Shown one piece after another: positions 23,654-31,922 of a stretch of 64,000 nt of DNA; position 1 is the stretch's first letter; every line of letters begins with the position of its first letter. A program made the position numbers and the translations under genes. Below the pieces are notes generated by a model. It made no database searches. It was not told the DNA's origin and saw only the letters and a program-made list of their open reading frames with translations. This stretch comes from Aliishimia ponticola (GTDB taxonomy: Bacteria > Pseudomonadota > Alphaproteobacteria > Rhodobacterales > Rhodobacteraceae). The stretch spans positions 124,001 through 188,000 of the forward strand of contig NZ_SRKY01000001.1 in assembly GCF_004803475.1 (NCBI RefSeq), in the 5' to 3' direction.

Positions 23654-24442
23654 TTACGTCCCCTCGCTAAGAACCTCTGTCGAGGCAAAGAACATCGCCT
23701 GCGAGATCGACGACAAGACCTGTTCTGCACGGAACGGCTTGGTGATCAGGAAGGCGGGTTCTGGCTTCTCGCCCGTCAGCAGACGTTCGGGATAGGCCGT
23801 GATGAAGATGACCGGGATATCGCCATGTGTGGAGAGCAGATCATTGACCGCATCGATGCCCGAGCTTTCGTCCGCCAGACGGATATCGGCAAGGATCAGG
23901 TCCGGCTTTTCGCCCGACGCGATTTCGATCGCTTCGTCATGGGTCTGCGCCACGCCAAAGACGCGGTGACCGGCATCCGATACGATATGTTCCAGATCGG
24001 CCGCGATGATCGGCTCGTCTTCGATGATCATCACCGACCCACGGGCCGCTTCCGCCAGTTCCTGCTGGCCGATACGGATCAGTTCACTCGCTTCCTCGAC
24101 GCTCGATTCAAGGATATGGGCGACTTGCTCCACGTTGAAATCCTCCATCGCGAAAAGCAGCAGCGCCTCGCGGGAATTCACCGTCAAACGGGCCAGATGG
24201 GCCTGCGCCTTGGCCGCCTTGCCCTGTTCCTCTTCCGAGACAGGTGCGCCCGAGCTGTGCCAGATCCCGTGAAACATGCGGAACATTTCCAATCGGGCCG
24301 AGGCCGGATCCGGAACCGTGGCCGGGTCCGCGATCATCGCCTCAAGTACGGCCGCCGCATAGGCGTCACCGGTCGACTGGCTGCCCGTCAATGCCCGCGC
24401 ATAACGCCGGAGAAACGGAATTTGGTTAGAAATGTGCTTCAT
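23654..24442 (-). CDS. phyR: Anti-anti-sigma response regulator PhyR
   Basis: A 262-residue PhyR with the expected order: an N-terminal sigma-like domain (about 1-130, EcfG mimic) and a C-terminal receiver (about 136-255). Receiver residues are E141/D142 in MIIEDEP, phospho-acceptor D186 (LILADIRLAD), T215 (ITAYP) and K235 (ITKPF). The sigma-like domain has the divergent features of PhyR; it lacks a normal region 4 recognition helix. On phosphorylation it sequesters NepR and frees EcfG. It is divergent from nepR-ecfG, the typical alphaproteobacterial arrangement. The start at 24442 gives MKHISNQIPFLRRYARAL, which aligns with the usual family beginning. Confidence 0.95.
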   Translation of the reverse strand: MKHISNQIPFLRRYARALTGSQSTGDAYAAAVLEAMIADPATVPDPASARLEMFRMFHGIWHSSGAPVSEEEQGKAAKAQAHLARLTVNSREALLLFAMEDFNVEQVAHILESSVEEASELIRIGQQELAEAARGSVMIIEDEPIIAADLEHIVSDAGHRVFGVAQTHDEAIEIASGEKPDLILADIRLADESSGIDAVNDLLSTHGDIPVIFITAYPERLLTGEKPEPAFLITKPFRAEQVLSSISQAMFFASTEVLSEGT

Positions 24443-24467
24443 TGCCCCCACTTTCTGACTTACGCAG

Positions 24468-24492
24468 GGAACCAATTGCCGTTCGCCGCGTT
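24468..24492 (+). promoter_or_regulatory. EcfG-type promoter of nepR-ecfG (autoregulatory)
   Basis: GGAAC at 24468-24472 and CGTT at 24489-24492 (16-bp spacer), 52 bp before nepR in the phyR-nepR divergent region. It gives the sigma factor positive feedback on itself. No matching site faces phyR. Confidence 0.9.
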
Positions 24493-24544
24493 GTGCTCTC
24501 ATATATAGCGGGCGAACCCCGGAGGTAAAACGAAAGAATACGAA

Positions 24545-24766
24545 ATGAGTGATAGAGGCAAATCCACACAGAGCCCGCTCGGCGAGAACTTGCGCTCCGC
24601 CTATAGCGACACCGTCGACGAGGGTGTTCCGGCTGAATTTCAAGAACTTATCGACCGGAACCTCAAGCAGGCTTTCGACGATACGGTTTCCGAAGGCGTG
24701 CCTGACCGTTTTGCCGATCTGATCGCTCAACTGTCGGAAAAGACCAAAAACGCGGGGACACAATGA
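24545..24766 (+). CDS. nepR: Anti-sigma factor NepR with two tandem core motifs
   Basis: A 73-residue protein between the autoregulated promoter and ecfG, identified as NepR by position and by its core LGENLRSAYSDTVDEGVP. The core occurs twice in a row with a 24-residue period: residues 15-38 and 39-62 share N, L, A, D, T, V, E, G, V, P, F, L and I at equivalent positions. Ordinary NepR proteins carry one such helix-loop-helix core, which binds either EcfG or the PhyR sigma-like domain. GGAGG lies 19 bp before the ATG, further than usual. The stop overlaps the ecfG start by ATGA, so NepR and EcfG are made in a coupled ratio. Confidence 0.9.
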   Translation: MSDRGKSTQSPLGENLRSAYSDTVDEGVPAEFQELIDRNLKQAFDDTVSEGVPDRFADLIAQLSEKTKNAGTQ

Positions 24767-25302
24767 CGGCATTTCAGGACGAGGTGGTTTCACACGTTCC
24801 CACCCTTCGTGCTTTTGCCCGAAGCCTGACACGCGATGCGGCGCGGGCAGATGATCTGGTGCAGGATACGCTGGTGAAGGCGTTCAGCAACGCTGAAAAA
24901 TTCCAGCAGGGCACCAATATGCGGGCGTGGCTTTTCACGATCCTGCGGAACCTCTTTTATTCGGATCGCCGCAAGGCGGTGCGCGAAAGCGAAGATCCCG
25001 AAGGTACATTGGCGGCGGGCCTGTCGGTCAAACCCGACCATGACGGGCGTCTGCAATATGCCGAATTTCAAACGGCCTTCGCCGAACTCAGCGATGAACA
25101 GCGCGAGGCGCTGACCTTGATCGGGGCGCTGGGCATGTCGTATGACGAAGCCGCCAAGATGTGCGGCGTCGCAACCGGAACGATGAAAAGCCGCGTCGGT
25201 CGGGCGCGCAAGGAACTGGCGGAACGAATGCAACTGGATGACGCTGGTGTGATTGCTGAGAATGAGTTTGCCACAACCGGAGCGGCTAGCTGGTCGGTCT
25301 GA
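24763..25302 (+). CDS. ecfG: General stress response ECF sigma factor EcfG (RpoE2-type)
   Basis: A 179-residue ECF sigma factor. Region 2 spans about 10-75 (DDLVQDTLVKAFSN, then RAWLFTILRNLFYSDRRK). Region 4 spans about 105-160 (LSDEQREALTLIGALGMSYDEAAKMCGVATGTMKSRVGRAR). These are the residues typical of the EcfG group, including the YDEAA and GTMKSRV helices that read the GGAAC element. It has no anti-sigma domain of its own. Coupled to nepR by ATGA overlap and followed 3 bp later by a membrane sensor kinase. Six matching promoters lie within 16 kb. Confidence 0.95.
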   Translation: MTAFQDEVVSHVPTLRAFARSLTRDAARADDLVQDTLVKAFSNAEKFQQGTNMRAWLFTILRNLFYSDRRKAVRESEDPEGTLAAGLSVKPDHDGRLQYAEFQTAFAELSDEQREALTLIGALGMSYDEAAKMCGVATGTMKSRVGRARKELAERMQLDDAGVIAENEFATTGAASWSV

Positions 25303-25305
25303 ACG

Positions 25306-26829
25306 ATGGGGTTTTCCATGCGCGGGTCCGGATGGTCCTTACACGCCCGATTTCTTTCGGTTTTTGCTCTTGCGCTGCTGCCGATCGTGGCAGTGGCGTG
25401 GTACGCGTCTTATTACCTGACAGAGAACAACGTGACGGCGCAGCAAGTGGAAACGCTTGAGCCGGTCATCGTCGGCACGCAGGAATTGGTGGGGCAGTTG
25501 CGCACCGCTGAAACCCTGATGGATATGCTGGCGGCGGTGGATCGCAATGGGCTGGACTGCGATGTGGCGCTCAGCGCCGTGCGCACCACGCGGCTTGTGA
25601 CCAATCTGGCCGGGGTCTTCGACCCGGATGGCACGCCCATCTGCGCCGATGCGGATTTCGCCCCGGACGTGTCGCGCAGCCTGGCCTCGATCCCCTCGGA
25701 AGACCCCGAGATCATGGGCGGCCTCGTCATGGTGCGCGAATCCGGCGACCGACTGCTGGCGCTGTCACTGTCGCTGCCGGGGCTGGACCTGCCCGAATAC
25801 ACCACCGAAATCTCGCTGATTGGCCGCGACGATGCGATTGTCACGCTGCTGGGCGAGCCGCAAACGCTGACCGATCCGGCGCTGGCGCGCGGCGACCCGG
25901 AACAGCCCGCCACGATCCGCCGCTTCAACGCGGCGTCGATTGCCAGCATGCCGGTTGGCATCGACGATATAAACCTGTTTGCCGTGCTGGACGATGATTA
26001 CGTCGGCCCCACGAAGCTGGGGCTGATCGCGCAATCGGCAATCATGCCTCTGGGCTTTTTCATCGCCTGTCTTGGTCTCGCATCGATCTTGCTGAAATCC
26101 TTCGCCTTGCGGGATATCAACAGCTTGCGTCAGGAGATGGCCGAATTCGCAGCCGATCGCCGGGTGGCCTCAGAGGGGGGCATCGCGCCGTCGCTCACCA
26201 GCGATACCAGCATGATGCGCTCTGACTTCCGCATTCTCGCTCAGCAACTTCTGGAAGAAGAACAGATCGGATTGGCCCGGCTGGCCCATTCCGAAACGCT
26301 CCAACGCGAAGTGTTCCACCGCGTCAGCAACAATTTCCAGATCATCCTGTCCACCATCCGTCTGATTGCGCGCGAAGGCAGCGTGATCGAAAAGACCGAC
26401 GAAATCTCGCAGCGCGTCCAGATGTTGAGTCTCGTACACCACGCCCTGCATGACATCGACGGCACCAGTCTGCACAGCTTCCACGAGGCGGTGCCAAAGC
26501 TGCTGGACGGGGTGCGCAGCGCCGGGATGCTGATTGGCGCCCCGATCGAGACGGATTTGGCGCCGGTTCACCATTCTGTGGCGCGGGTCTATGCCTTGCT
26601 GCACCTGACGATTGAGGCGCTCTACCGGCTGGACCGGATGGGCGCGACCGAAGTGCAGATGGTGGCGACGGAAGACGCGCTGACGATCACCGCCGATTGT
26701 GGAGACGTGCCGCCAAACCGGCTAAGCGACGCGCTGGTCAAGACATTCGCGCGTGACCTGAAAGGAGCCGCGGGCTGGCAGGGCAACGTCTTTGTCGCCA
26801 GCTTCCCGGAGCCGTCGGAGGATGACTGA
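25306..26829 (+). CDS. Membrane sensor of the HisKA_2 type with degenerate ATPase domain
   Basis: The protein has 507 residues: a transmembrane helix at about 17-37, a periplasmic domain to about 237, and a second helix at about 240-263. A cytoplasmic HisKA_2-like dimerisation region follows with H338 in REVFHRVSNNFQIILST. The ATP-binding domain looks damaged. Where the N-box should read like LATNAxKYG it reads TIEALYRLDRMG, without the asparagine. The G1-type motif is ITADCGDVPP, lacking the second glycine. It may therefore signal allosterically, act as a phosphatase or partner, or use an unusual ATP site. It lies in the nepR-ecfG operon, so its target is probably PhyR. A start at 25318 is an alternative. 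Confidence 0.82.
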   Translation: MGFSMRGSGWSLHARFLSVFALALLPIVAVAWYASYYLTENNVTAQQVETLEPVIVGTQELVGQLRTAETLMDMLAAVDRNGLDCDVALSAVRTTRLVTNLAGVFDPDGTPICADADFAPDVSRSLASIPSEDPEIMGGLVMVRESGDRLLALSLSLPGLDLPEYTTEISLIGRDDAIVTLLGEPQTLTDPALARGDPEQPATIRRFNAASIASMPVGIDDINLFAVLDDDYVGPTKLGLIAQSAIMPLGFFIACLGLASILLKSFALRDINSLRQEMAEFAADRRVASEGGIAPSLTSDTSMMRSDFRILAQQLLEEEQIGLARLAHSETLQREVFHRVSNNFQIILSTIRLIAREGSVIEKTDEISQRVQMLSLVHHALHDIDGTSLHSFHEAVPKLLDGVRSAGMLIGAPIETDLAPVHHSVARVYALLHLTIEALYRLDRMGATEVQMVATEDALTITADCGDVPPNRLSDALVKTFARDLKGAAGWQGNVFVASFPEPSEDD

Positions 26830-28306
26830 AATCCTGCTGACCGCCGAAGAAGCGTATCCAGCCTTTGAAACGCTGGTCGCCGAGGCAGAGCGGGAAGTTC
26901 TTATCTCCATGCGCCTGTTCGATCCGCGCACGCGCCTGCGCAAGCATACCGATCTGGGCCAGACATGGAATGACCTGATCGCGCATAAACTGTCGCAGGG
27001 GATCGATGTCGATGTGACCATCACCGATTTCGACCCGGTCGCACGGCCCGAATTACACCGGTATTCGTGGGAATGTCTGGCAGAATTGAACAAGCTCCAA
27101 GATACCGGCCCCGGCAAGATCCGGGCACGGGTGCATATGCATCCCGCACGGGCTGGATGGCTTTATTCCCTCGCGCTGCGCGCCACGACGCGCCAGAAAA
27201 TCGCCGATGAATGCGCCCGTCTGAATGATTTGCCGCCGCAAGAGCGGGACCGCCAATTGGCCCATATGCCAGAATTTCGCAAGCTGATCCGCGAAGGCGG
27301 ATCTCTTGCCCCCAAGCGCTGGCCCCCGGCAAGTCTGCGCCCGGCGTCACATCATCAGAAGATGGCGGTGATCGATGGCAAGGCGCTTTATGTGGGCGGT
27401 CTGGACCTGAACCCACGCCGCTATGACACGCTGGATCATGACCGTGTCGCGCAGCAAACGTGGCACGACATTCAGGTGATCGTGCGCGATGCCCGTGCCA
27501 AGGCGGGCCGCGACCATATCTTGAAATTCCGGCAGGAAACCGAAGGCACGCCGCCGGGGCAGACCGCCGGGCTGCTGCGCACGCTGTCGCGCCGCCAACG
27601 CAGCTTTGCGCGCCGGATCGGCCCGACAGAGGTTCTGCGCGAAATCGAAGACACCCTGCTGGAAATGTTCCGCGCCGCGCGCAGCTTCATCTATGTCGAG
27701 ACGCAGTTCCTGCGCTCCAGCGTGATCACAGAGGCGCTGGTGGCCGCTGCCGGGCGGGGCGTGGACCTGATCGTCATTCTGCCTGCCGCGCCCGAAGATG
27801 TCGCGTTCGAGGACAGTTCCGATCTGGATGCCCGCTTTGGCGAGCAGTTGCAGGTCAATGCGGTCAAGGCCTTGCGCGCCGCCTATGGAGAACGGCTGTT
27901 CCTGGGCGCGCCCGCGCAGCCATCCTCTGCGACAACCCCGGATAATCGCGACAGTCTGGGCGGGGCAGAGATCATCTATGTTCATGCCAAGGCGGTGATC
28001 GTCGATGGTGCGGCAGCGCTTGTGTCGTCGGCCAATCTCAATGGGCGGTCGATGCGCTGGGATACGGAAACCGGTGTGCAGCTTGAGGGGGAAGAGGCGC
28101 AAACCCTGTTCGATCGGTGCTGCGCGCATTGGTTCTGCGACGCGCCGCCCAGCGGGCTGACGACTGCGGCGGCATGGGACAGGGCAGCGGCGGCAAACCT
28201 CGCCCAGCGGCCCGAGGATCGCAGCCACTTCATCCTGCCCTATGACCCGCAGCCTGCCGCCGAAATGGGGCAGCACTTGCCCGGCGCGCCCGAAGAATTG
28301 GTCTGA
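26822..28306 (+). CDS. Phospholipase D-like protein with two HKD motifs
   Basis: A 494-residue PLD-superfamily protein with two intact HxKxxxxD motifs: HQKMAVID (H178, K180, D185), followed by GKALYVGGLDLN, and HAKAVIVD (H388, K390, D395), followed by LVSSANLNGRS. No signal peptide or membrane anchor is visible, unlike cardiolipin synthases, so a cytoplasmic or peripheral phospholipase or transphosphatidylase is likely. The start overlaps the kinase stop by 8 bp, tying it to the nepR-ecfG operon and suggesting stress-time membrane lipid remodelling. The substrate is not determinable from sequence. The C-terminal 70 residues are rich in alanine, proline and glutamate. Confidence 0.87.
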   Translation: MTEILLTAEEAYPAFETLVAEAEREVLISMRLFDPRTRLRKHTDLGQTWNDLIAHKLSQGIDVDVTITDFDPVARPELHRYSWECLAELNKLQDTGPGKIRARVHMHPARAGWLYSLALRATTRQKIADECARLNDLPPQERDRQLAHMPEFRKLIREGGSLAPKRWPPASLRPASHHQKMAVIDGKALYVGGLDLNPRRYDTLDHDRVAQQTWHDIQVIVRDARAKAGRDHILKFRQETEGTPPGQTAGLLRTLSRRQRSFARRIGPTEVLREIEDTLLEMFRAARSFIYVETQFLRSSVITEALVAAAGRGVDLIVILPAAPEDVAFEDSSDLDARFGEQLQVNAVKALRAAYGERLFLGAPAQPSSATTPDNRDSLGGAEIIYVHAKAVIVDGAAALVSSANLNGRSMRWDTETGVQLEGEEAQTLFDRCCAHWFCDAPPSGLTTAAAWDRAAAANLAQRPEDRSHFILPYDPQPAAEMGQHLPGAPEELV

Positions 28307-28311
28307 TTGCG

Positions 28312-28336
28312 GGAACCTTTCTGACCACCGGGCGTT
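28312..28336 (+). promoter_or_regulatory. EcfG-type promoter (GGAAC-N16-CGTT)
   Basis: GGAAC at 28312-28316 and CGTT at 28333-28336, 38 bp before the CsbD gene and 6 bp after the PLD-like gene. Confidence 0.88.
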
Positions 28337-28374
28337 GTACTTGTAACCGGAAACGGAAAACAAGGAGACAGACG

Positions 28375-28569
28375 ATGAATTGGGATGAAATCCAAGGCAA
28401 GTGGAAGCAATTCAAAGGCGACGTCCAAAGCAAATGGGGCGAGCTGACGGATGACGAAGTCGATCAGATCGACGGTGACCGCGAAGCTCTCGAAGGCAAA
28501 CTGCAAGAGCGGTACGGTCAGACCAAGGAAGAAGCGCGCGAGGCGGTCAACGAATGGCTGCGCAGCTGA
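28375..28569 (+). CDS. CsbD family stress protein
   Basis: A 64-residue charged helical protein with the complete CsbD pattern: MNWDEIQGKWKQFKGDVQSKWG, then LTDDEVDQIDGDREALEGKLQERYG and a closing helix. CsbD proteins are small, hydrophilic general-stress proteins in many bacteria (sigma-B dependent in Bacillus) with no defined biochemistry. Here the gene has its own EcfG promoter and an AAGGAGAC ribosome-binding site 6 bp before the ATG. It is probably monocistronic, with a hairpin following. Confidence 0.92.
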   Translation: MNWDEIQGKWKQFKGDVQSKWGELTDDEVDQIDGDREALEGKLQERYGQTKEEAREAVNEWLRS

Positions 28570-28588
28570 TGCACGCGTGACATGACAA

Positions 28589-28627
28589 ACGGCGCTGGTG
28601 TCAGATGATGCCGGCGCCGTTCATGTT
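28589..28627 (+). terminator. Probable terminator after csbD-like gene
   Basis: ACGGCGCTGG (28589-28598) pairs with CCGGCGCCGT (28611-28620) with one G-U pair, followed by a short T-rich stretch (TCATGTTTT). Confidence 0.45.
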
Positions 28628-28653
28628 TTGCGGGAACAGGGCGGCTTAAGCAT

Positions 28654-30222
28654 ATGAAGTATATTGCGATTATTGGGTTTGGTCCGCGCGGGCTGGCCGC
28701 CGCCGAAGCGCTGCTGCGCGAAAGTGGCGGCGCGGTGCGTATCGACGTGTTCGATCCCGAAACGGCCCCCGCCGCCGGGCCGAATTTCCACCCGGAAGAA
28801 CCCGACCTGTGCAAAATCAACCTGCCCATGCGCGCGATTGATTTGCCCGCGCCGGGCAGCTTTGACTTTCCCACCTTCGATGTATGGAGCCGCGTCACAG
28901 ACGCCGATACCTATCCGCCGCGCGCAGAGCTTGGCAGCTATTTCAATGACCGGTTGGCCGCGCTGATGGCAGCGCATCCAGAGGCGCTTCGGCTGCATCA
29001 AAGCTGCATCACTGGCGCTGTTCGGGATGATGACCGCTGGCTTTTGGAACATGATGGTGGGCGGGTCGGCCCCTTTGACGCGGTGCTGCTGACCCTTGGA
29101 CAGCCGCGCACCGCGCCCGACGCGCAAATCTCCAAATGGCAGCGCGCCGCCGCGACCCATAACCTGACACTGACAGAGGCATATCCTGCGCGCGAGCTTT
29201 TGGCCGCCGCACGCGATTGGTCGGACAAGACCGTCGCGATCCGCGGGCTGGCGCTGTCGACCCTTGACGTGGTGTCCATCCTGACGCTTGGCCAAGGGGG
29301 CGCATTCGACGGGCAGGTCTATCGCGCCTCGGGCAATGAGCCGCGCGCGATCGTGCCGTTCTCGCTTGACGGGATGCCGCCAGCGCCCAAACCAGTGGAA
29401 GCTGTCGATCCGGGGTTTGACCTGCTGGACGGCGAATTGGCCGATCTTCGCGATGCGCTGAAAACGGCGTTGGGGCAGGGGCCGGACGAAGCCCTGGACA
29501 GTTTGACTGCCGCCCTATGTCCCCCGGTCCATCGCATAACCGGGCAGGACGCGCGCGCGTGGCTGGAGACAGAGCGGGACGCCCCCGGCACGCAGCGCGG
29601 CGACGATCCGGTTGCGGCCCTACGCAGTGGCATCGATATGGCTACGGGCAGCGCGGCGCCTTCGGTCGGCTATACGCTGGGGCAGATCTGGCGCAAATGG
29701 CAGCCGCAACTACGGCAGGATTTCCGCGCTCATGCCGGGCGCGTCGATACTCGGCTGGCGATTCTGGGCTTCGACACCGGGTTGAAACGGTATTCTTACG
29801 GCCCGCCCGTCAGCAGCGCCGCCCTGCTGCTTGCCCTGGTCGAGGCAGGGCTGGTCCGGCTGGGGGTGGCGGATGATCCCGATATCGACGTGTCGCAGTC
29901 CGGCTGGCGCCTTGATGGAGAAACCACAGCGCAGGTGATGGTCAACGCGGTCCTGGCCGCGCCCGATCTGGCACGCGTCACCGATCCGCTGGTCACTGGG
30001 CTTGTCTCTGACGGCGCGCTGACCGCACTGGATAAAGGCGCGGGCGTGCGCATCACGCCCGATGGTCAACCCGTCGGCCAAGACGATCAGCCGGTGCCGG
30101 GGCTCTACTTTCTGGGCCGCTTGACCGAAGGCAGCGCAATAGCGACGGATTCGATCCACGATTGCTTTGGCACCTTCACCGCAGCCTTCGCCGCCCATGC
30201 AACGCGGCCGGCAGACCGGTGA
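28654..30222 (+). CDS. FAD/NAD(P)-binding protein (FAD-NAD(P)-binding superfamily)
   Basis: The protein has 522 residues. It opens with a dinucleotide-binding fold (IAIIGFGPRGLAAAEALL) and the early block FDPETAPAAGPNFHPEEPDLCKINLP, characteristic of the HcgC-like/COG4529 flavoprotein family. A second Rossmann-like stretch and a C-terminal segment (VPGLYFLGRLTEGSAIATDSIHDCFG) typical of flavin reductases follow. Family members are not well characterised; related proteins include N-hydroxylases and thioredoxin-reductase-like oxidoreductases. It follows the CsbD gene without an EcfG promoter of its own and is followed 40 bp later by exoD. No substrate can be assigned. Confidence 0.78.
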   Translation: MKYIAIIGFGPRGLAAAEALLRESGGAVRIDVFDPETAPAAGPNFHPEEPDLCKINLPMRAIDLPAPGSFDFPTFDVWSRVTDADTYPPRAELGSYFNDRLAALMAAHPEALRLHQSCITGAVRDDDRWLLEHDGGRVGPFDAVLLTLGQPRTAPDAQISKWQRAAATHNLTLTEAYPARELLAAARDWSDKTVAIRGLALSTLDVVSILTLGQGGAFDGQVYRASGNEPRAIVPFSLDGMPPAPKPVEAVDPGFDLLDGELADLRDALKTALGQGPDEALDSLTAALCPPVHRITGQDARAWLETERDAPGTQRGDDPVAALRSGIDMATGSAAPSVGYTLGQIWRKWQPQLRQDFRAHAGRVDTRLAILGFDTGLKRYSYGPPVSSAALLLALVEAGLVRLGVADDPDIDVSQSGWRLDGETTAQVMVNAVLAAPDLARVTDPLVTGLVSDGALTALDKGAGVRITPDGQPVGQDDQPVPGLYFLGRLTEGSAIATDSIHDCFGTFTAAFAAHATRPADR

Positions 30223-30262
30223 ACGCCAACCGACCCACGACGTTACAGAGCGGAGCGGAGAG

Positions 30263-30832
30263 ATGAAACTGCATGAAATCCTTGACGATCTGAAAGACAC
30301 CGCAGGTTCCGGCGATGTAAAGGTCGGTGAACTTCTGGATGCGTTCAGCGGACGATCACTGGGGGTGCTCATCACGCTTTTCTCGGTGGTCGCCGCCCTG
30401 CCGATTATCGGCGCGCTGCCCGGGGCTTCCATCGCGACGGGGGTGCTGATCATTGCTGCGATCGGCCAGTCGCTGTTCGCCGATGGCGGCATCTGGGCGC
30501 CGCAGCGTCTGCGCGATGTAGAGCTGGACAGTGACAAGATCGACAAGGCCATCGACAAGTCCATGTCGGCGGCGAAATGGGTCGATCATCACCTTGCCGG
30601 GCGGCTGACATTCCTGACCGAAGGCAAGCTCGCGCGCGGTGCGATGATCGCCGCGACCGCCTTTCTTGCCGTGCTGTTCTTCCCCTTGGCGCTGCTGCCC
30701 GGCGCAGTAACGCCCGCAGCCCTCGCCACGCTGGCCTTCGGACTGGCACTGATGAGCCGCGACGGCCTGATCGCGGCAATCGGGTACGGGTTCACGCTGG
30801 TGACATTGGTGGTTGCGATCTGGCTCAGCTAG
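30263..30832 (+). CDS. exoD: ExoD family membrane protein
   Basis: A 189-residue ExoD protein. It has the N-terminal signature LDAFSGRSLGVLITLFSVVAALPIIGALPGAS, the central cytoplasmic stretch of basic and acidic residues, and C-terminal hydrophobic helices (FLAVLFFPLALLPGAVTPAA and a final helix). ExoD of rhizobia affects exopolysaccharide production and alkaline tolerance; the mechanism is unknown. The start at 30263 follows GAGCGGAGAG. The end overlaps by 8 bp, tail to tail, the AI-2E-family gene on the other strand. Its position in the stress island fits an envelope role. Confidence 0.87.
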   Translation: MKLHEILDDLKDTAGSGDVKVGELLDAFSGRSLGVLITLFSVVAALPIIGALPGASIATGVLIIAAIGQSLFADGGIWAPQRLRDVELDSDKIDKAIDKSMSAAKWVDHHLAGRLTFLTEGKLARGAMIAATAFLAVLFFPLALLPGAVTPAALATLAFGLALMSRDGLIAAIGYGFTLVTLVVAIWLS

Positions 30833-31919
30833 GCTTCGTTGCCCCGCCGGCGCGGTCAGAGCGGTCGATCTGGTCATCTTCGCCGCCCAGGAACAACCCG
30901 ATGGCGCGGGTTGCCGGCACCTCGTCCAGAATGATCTTGCTGGCAATCAGGATCGGCACCGCCACAAGCATTCCCATCACCGACCAGAGCCATGCGAAGA
31001 AAGCCACCGTGATGAACACCACGGTCGGGTTCAGCCGCAGCCGGCCTGAGATCAGGTAGGGCGTCAGGAACTGCCCTTCGAGCGAGGTCAAAGTCATATA
31101 AGTGCCGAAAACCAGCGCGGCGGACCAAAGCTCGCCGCTTTCGCCATAGCCCACCAGCGCCGCAAGGCTCGCGCCTGCCATCGCGCCGAGATAGGGGATG
31201 AAGTTGAAGGCAAAGGCGATAAAGCCGAACAGGATCGGGTTTGGCAGCCCCAGAAAGGCCATCGCAAGGCCGATACATATGCCCAGACCGGCGTTGATCA
31301 TCGTAATGCCGCCCAGATAGGTGCCCAGCTTGTCGGACACGCGGTCCACTACGACGACAGCGGCGCGCTTGTCCTGGAAATCGGGTGCCACCTCCACCAG
31401 CTTGCGCAGAAAGGTAGAGCCGGAAGAAATCATGAAGAACATCAGGATCAGCGTCAGCGCGAATTGTGCCACGAAGATCGGTCCGATCTGCGCCGCCTGG
31501 GTCAGCAGACCGCTGCGCTCTTCGACGGCGACGGCGGGCGTGTCATCTGTCTCGCCATCCATCATCTCTTCGGCCGCTTCGCTGGCCTCTTGCAGCTTTT
31601 CGATGGTTTCCCCGCCCATGGCGGAAATGTCGGCGCGTAGCTCCCGCACCATTTGGGGCAGGTCATCGACCAGCATCATGACGGGGCTGGATACCGACAG
31701 AATGACCGTCGTGATCAGCGTGCCCAGCCCGATCGTGACGACACTGGCGGTCACGACGCTAGGCACACCCTTGCGCGACAGCCAGCGTTCGGTCGGCAGC
31801 ACCAGCAGAAAGCCAAGCAGCGCTGCGGTGATCGGGATCAGAAAGGACGCCGCCCAGCTGAGCATGTGAATGGCGAGGATGAGGAAAATCCCGATCAGGG
31901 ACCAATGTACGCGGTCCAT
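30825..31919 (-). CDS. AI-2E family transporter (PerM/YhhT-like permease)
   Basis: A 364-residue inner-membrane protein with about eight helices. It shows the family pattern of two N-terminal helices, a long hydrophilic region with a coiled, glutamate-rich section (about 85-140), and the conserved C-terminal GFIAFAFNFIPYLGAMAGASLAALVG. The family includes TqsA and Na+(Li+)/H+ antiporters, so the substrate is open despite the name. It is the last of five closely spaced minus-strand genes. It lies 3 bp from the YihY/BrkB gene, so the two are translated together. An extended acidic insert (EASEAAEEMMDGETDD) is noticeable. Confidence 0.85.
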   Translation of the reverse strand: MDRVHWSLIGIFLILAIHMLSWAASFLIPITAALLGFLLVLPTERWLSRKGVPSVVTASVVTIGLGTLITTVILSVSSPVMMLVDDLPQMVRELRADISAMGGETIEKLQEASEAAEEMMDGETDDTPAVAVEERSGLLTQAAQIGPIFVAQFALTLILMFFMISSGSTFLRKLVEVAPDFQDKRAAVVVVDRVSDKLGTYLGGITMINAGLGICIGLAMAFLGLPNPILFGFIAFAFNFIPYLGAMAGASLAALVGYGESGELWSAALVFGTYMTLTSLEGQFLTPYLISGRLRLNPTVVFITVAFFAWLWSVMGMLVAVPILIASKIILDEVPATRAIGLFLGGEDDQIDRSDRAGGATKPS

Positions 31920-31922
31920 CGC

